Below, piece after piece: positions 11,998-13,088 of a stretch of 13,088 nucleotides of DNA. Where the stretch lies: assembly GCA_034667645.1 (NCBI GenBank), contig JAXDQV010000109.1, positions 1 through 13,088 on the forward strand, read 5' to 3'. The translations under genes were made by a program, and so were the position numbers. Numbering within the stretch: the first letter of the stretch is position 1; every line of letters starts with the position of its first letter. Origin of the DNA: JAJPJG01 sp034667645. Its GTDB lineage: Bacteria > Verrucomicrobiota > Verrucomicrobiia > Chthoniobacterales > Chthoniobacteraceae. The notes under the pieces are model-generated. The model had not been told where the DNA came from. It saw nothing but the letters and a program-made list of their open reading frames with translations, and searched no databases.

Positions 11998-12753
11998 TTA
12001 TTTCTTCGCTGGCTGCGCGGGCTTTCCGGCGGAATCCGCACCGGCTGGCGCGGCTTTTTTATCGTCGTCTTTTTTGATCGCGAGCAGTTCGACGTCAAAC
12101 AACAACACGGAGTTCGGCCCAATTTCCGGCGGCGCATTCTCGCCATAGGCGAGCGTGGAGGGAATCGCGAGCTGCCATTTTGCGCCGACCGGCATCAACT
12201 GCAGCGCCTCCGTCCAGCCTGGAATCACGCCATTGACCGGAAACTCCGCCGGTTCGTTGCGCGCGTAGGAACTATCGAATTCCTTGCCGTCGGTTAACGT
12301 GCCGCGGTAGTTGACTGAGACGGTGTCGGTTGCTTTTGGTTTCTCACCTTTTCCCTCGTTGACGATCTTGTATTGCAGGCCGCTGGGGAGCGCTTTCCAG
12401 CCTTCCTTCTTCTTGTTCTCTGTCAGGAAAGCATCGCCCGCCGTCTTGTTTTTATCAGATAGCTCCTTCTGCTTTGCCTGCATCTTCTCGCGCATCTCCG
12501 TCGAGAAAGCCTGCATCGTCTTCTCCATGTCTTCCTCGCTGAGCCGTGGTTTTGCTCCCGTGAGCCCATCCTTGACACCATTCATCAGCATATCGGCATT
12601 CACGTCGAGGCCTTGCCGTTTCAGATTGTTGCCGATGTTCAGGCCAACGGAATAGCTGACCTTGTCCTTGGTTTCTTTTGGCACGTCGTCGGCCGCGTGG
12701 AGGGAAACTGCGGTGACGGAAGCCGCGAGGGTCGCGGTGAGGAAGTGTTTCAT
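11998..12753 (-). CDS. Secreted FKBP-type peptidyl-prolyl cis-trans isomerase
   Basis: This 251-residue periplasmic folding catalyst is of the FkpA/Mip type. A signal peptide (1-20) ends with SLHA before ADDV. Residues about 29-125 form the helical FKBP N-terminal dimerisation domain (VSYSVGLNIGNNLKRQG, EEDMEKTMQAFSTEMREKMQ). The PPIase domain runs from about 126 to 226, with VSVNYRGTLTDGKEFDSSY, the VIPGW active-site turn, LAYGENAPPEIGPNSVLLFD and VELL. The residues expected in the active site (Tyr, Asp, Trp, Tyr, Phe) are present. A Lys/Ala/Pro-rich tail of about 25 residues follows. The gene is convergent with the operon to its left, with only nine bases between the stops. Confidence 0.95.
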   Translation of the reverse strand: MKHFLTATLAASVTAVSLHAADDVPKETKDKVSYSVGLNIGNNLKRQGLDVNADMLMNGVKDGLTGAKPRLSEEDMEKTMQAFSTEMREKMQAKQKELSDKNKTAGDAFLTENKKKEGWKALPSGLQYKIVNEGKGEKPKATDTVSVNYRGTLTDGKEFDSSYARNEPAEFPVNGVIPGWTEALQLMPVGAKWQLAIPSTLAYGENAPPEIGPNSVLLFDVELLAIKKDDDKKAAPAGADSAGKPAQPAKK

Positions 12754-12880
12754 AAATAGGAACGGCGTTTGTAGGGGAAAAACAAGTGTATCGTAAACAA
12801 GAATTCCGGGGCGGTCGCTCGCGCGCGCGTTTTCAATTTTGAGCGTTCCGCCGGGGGCAACATTGGCGTGATTTGCAGCG

Positions 12881-12909
12881 TTGCAATCAGACCATGCGGC
12901 TTCTAGATT
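12881..12909 (+). promoter_or_regulatory. Sigma-70-type promoter for tRNA-Pro
   Basis: TTGCAA (12881-12886) and TAGATT (12904-12909) are separated by exactly 17 bases, with four of six consensus matches each. The -10 element ends 12 bases before the tRNA 5' end, as expected for a stable-RNA promoter with a short leader. Confidence 0.6.
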
Positions 12910-12921
12910 TCGCCTCGCGCA

Positions 12922-12998
12922 CGGGCCGTAGTTCAGCTTGGTAGAACGCTTGAATGGGGTTCAAGAGGTCGCGGGTTCGAATCCCGCCGGCCCGACCA
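12922..12998 (+). tRNA. tRNA-Pro(GGG)
   Basis: A complete 77-base tRNA with encoded CCA. The acceptor stem is CGGGCCG/CGGCCCG (7 bp, perfect), the D-arm GTTC-AGCTTGGTA-GAAC, and the anticodon arm CTTGA-ATGGGGT-TCAAG with anticodon GGG at 12956-12958. The variable loop is AGGTC and the T-arm GCGGG-TTCGAAT-CCCGC. The C1-G72 pair and A73 are the bacterial tRNA-Pro identity pattern. It reads CCC and CCU codons. Confidence 0.97.
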
Positions 12999-13007
12999 CC
13001 TTGGAAT

Positions 13008-13022
13008 GCTGATAGAATCAGC
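13008..13022 (+). terminator. Short hairpin downstream of tRNA-Pro
   Basis: GCTGAT (13008-13013) pairs perfectly with ATCAGC (13017-13022) across AGA and is followed by GTTTC. The T-run is weak, so termination here is only plausible. It begins ten bases after the encoded CCA. Confidence 0.4.
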
Positions 13023-13088
13023 GTTTCATGGCGGTCGGTGAGAAGCGAAAAGGAAACCTGAAAAAGTGGTGGTAGCCCTTGGTGGTAG

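Noticed and set aside
12001..12070. Possible intrinsic terminator for the plus-strand cluster near the T-run at 12055-12060
   Set aside because: I could not find a stable uninterrupted stem directly before the T-run, and the bases are part of the FKBP coding sequence.
13028..13075. 15-codon open frame after tRNA-Pro (MAVGEKRKGNLKKWW)
   Set aside because: It is too short, has no ribosome-binding site and lies at the window edge; it is probably chance.

Overview
The window joins two different kinds of DNA. Positions 4115-12998 are GC-rich, tightly packed housekeeping chromosome with intact genes. Positions 1 to about 3972 are lower in GC and hold the decayed remains of an integrated element. 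The gene repertoire (FKBP-type PPIase, Rex, OGG1-type glycosylase, ComB-like phosphatase, a TonB/ExbB/ExbD set) and the style of the element's AAA ATPase suggest a soil Verrucomicrobiota bacterium, perhaps Chthoniobacterales. That taxonomy is inference from remembered families, not from a search.

Left region (1-3972, island). Reading leftward on the minus strand from the junction: a conserved-hypothetical gene broken into four frame segments (3702-2885); a cluster of palindromes (2883-2714); a RepA-like AAA ATPase broken into at least three frame segments and apparently lacking its sensor region (2737-1573); a 440-base non-coding stretch with hairpins and short repeats; a pseudogene with one in-frame stop and one frameshift (1132-465); and a small exported or membrane-anchored protein (445-113). 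The left edge carries a fragment of a helix-turn-helix-like gene on the plus strand. No integrase is visible, so it lies outside the window or is lost.

Junction (about 3964-4010). The 5' half of a tRNA-Cys(GCA) gene on the minus strand is perfect up to the anticodon loop and then breaks off into unrelated sequence. A 6-bp inverted repeat flanks an 8-bp spacer exactly at the break. This looks like the hybrid attachment site of a tyrosine-recombinase element that entered the tRNA anticodon loop.

Right region. algH/yqgE and alanine dehydrogenase form a plus-strand pair (4115-5772). A pseudouridine synthase faces them (6448-5693) and overlaps the end of the dehydrogenase gene. A long plus-strand cluster follows (6540-11988): rex, an OGG1-type 8-oxoguanine glycosylase, a ComB-like phosphatase, a TonB/TolA-like protein, ExbB/TolQ, ExbD/TolR, peptide deformylase and a small membrane-anchored protein. 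Five of its junctions are ATGA start/stop overlaps, so it is probably one operon joining NADH/NAD+ sensing, oxidative DNA repair, envelope energy transduction and N-terminal protein maturation. A secreted FKBP-type prolyl isomerase lies convergent to it (12753-11998). A complete tRNA-Pro(GGG) with a recognisable promoter closes the window.
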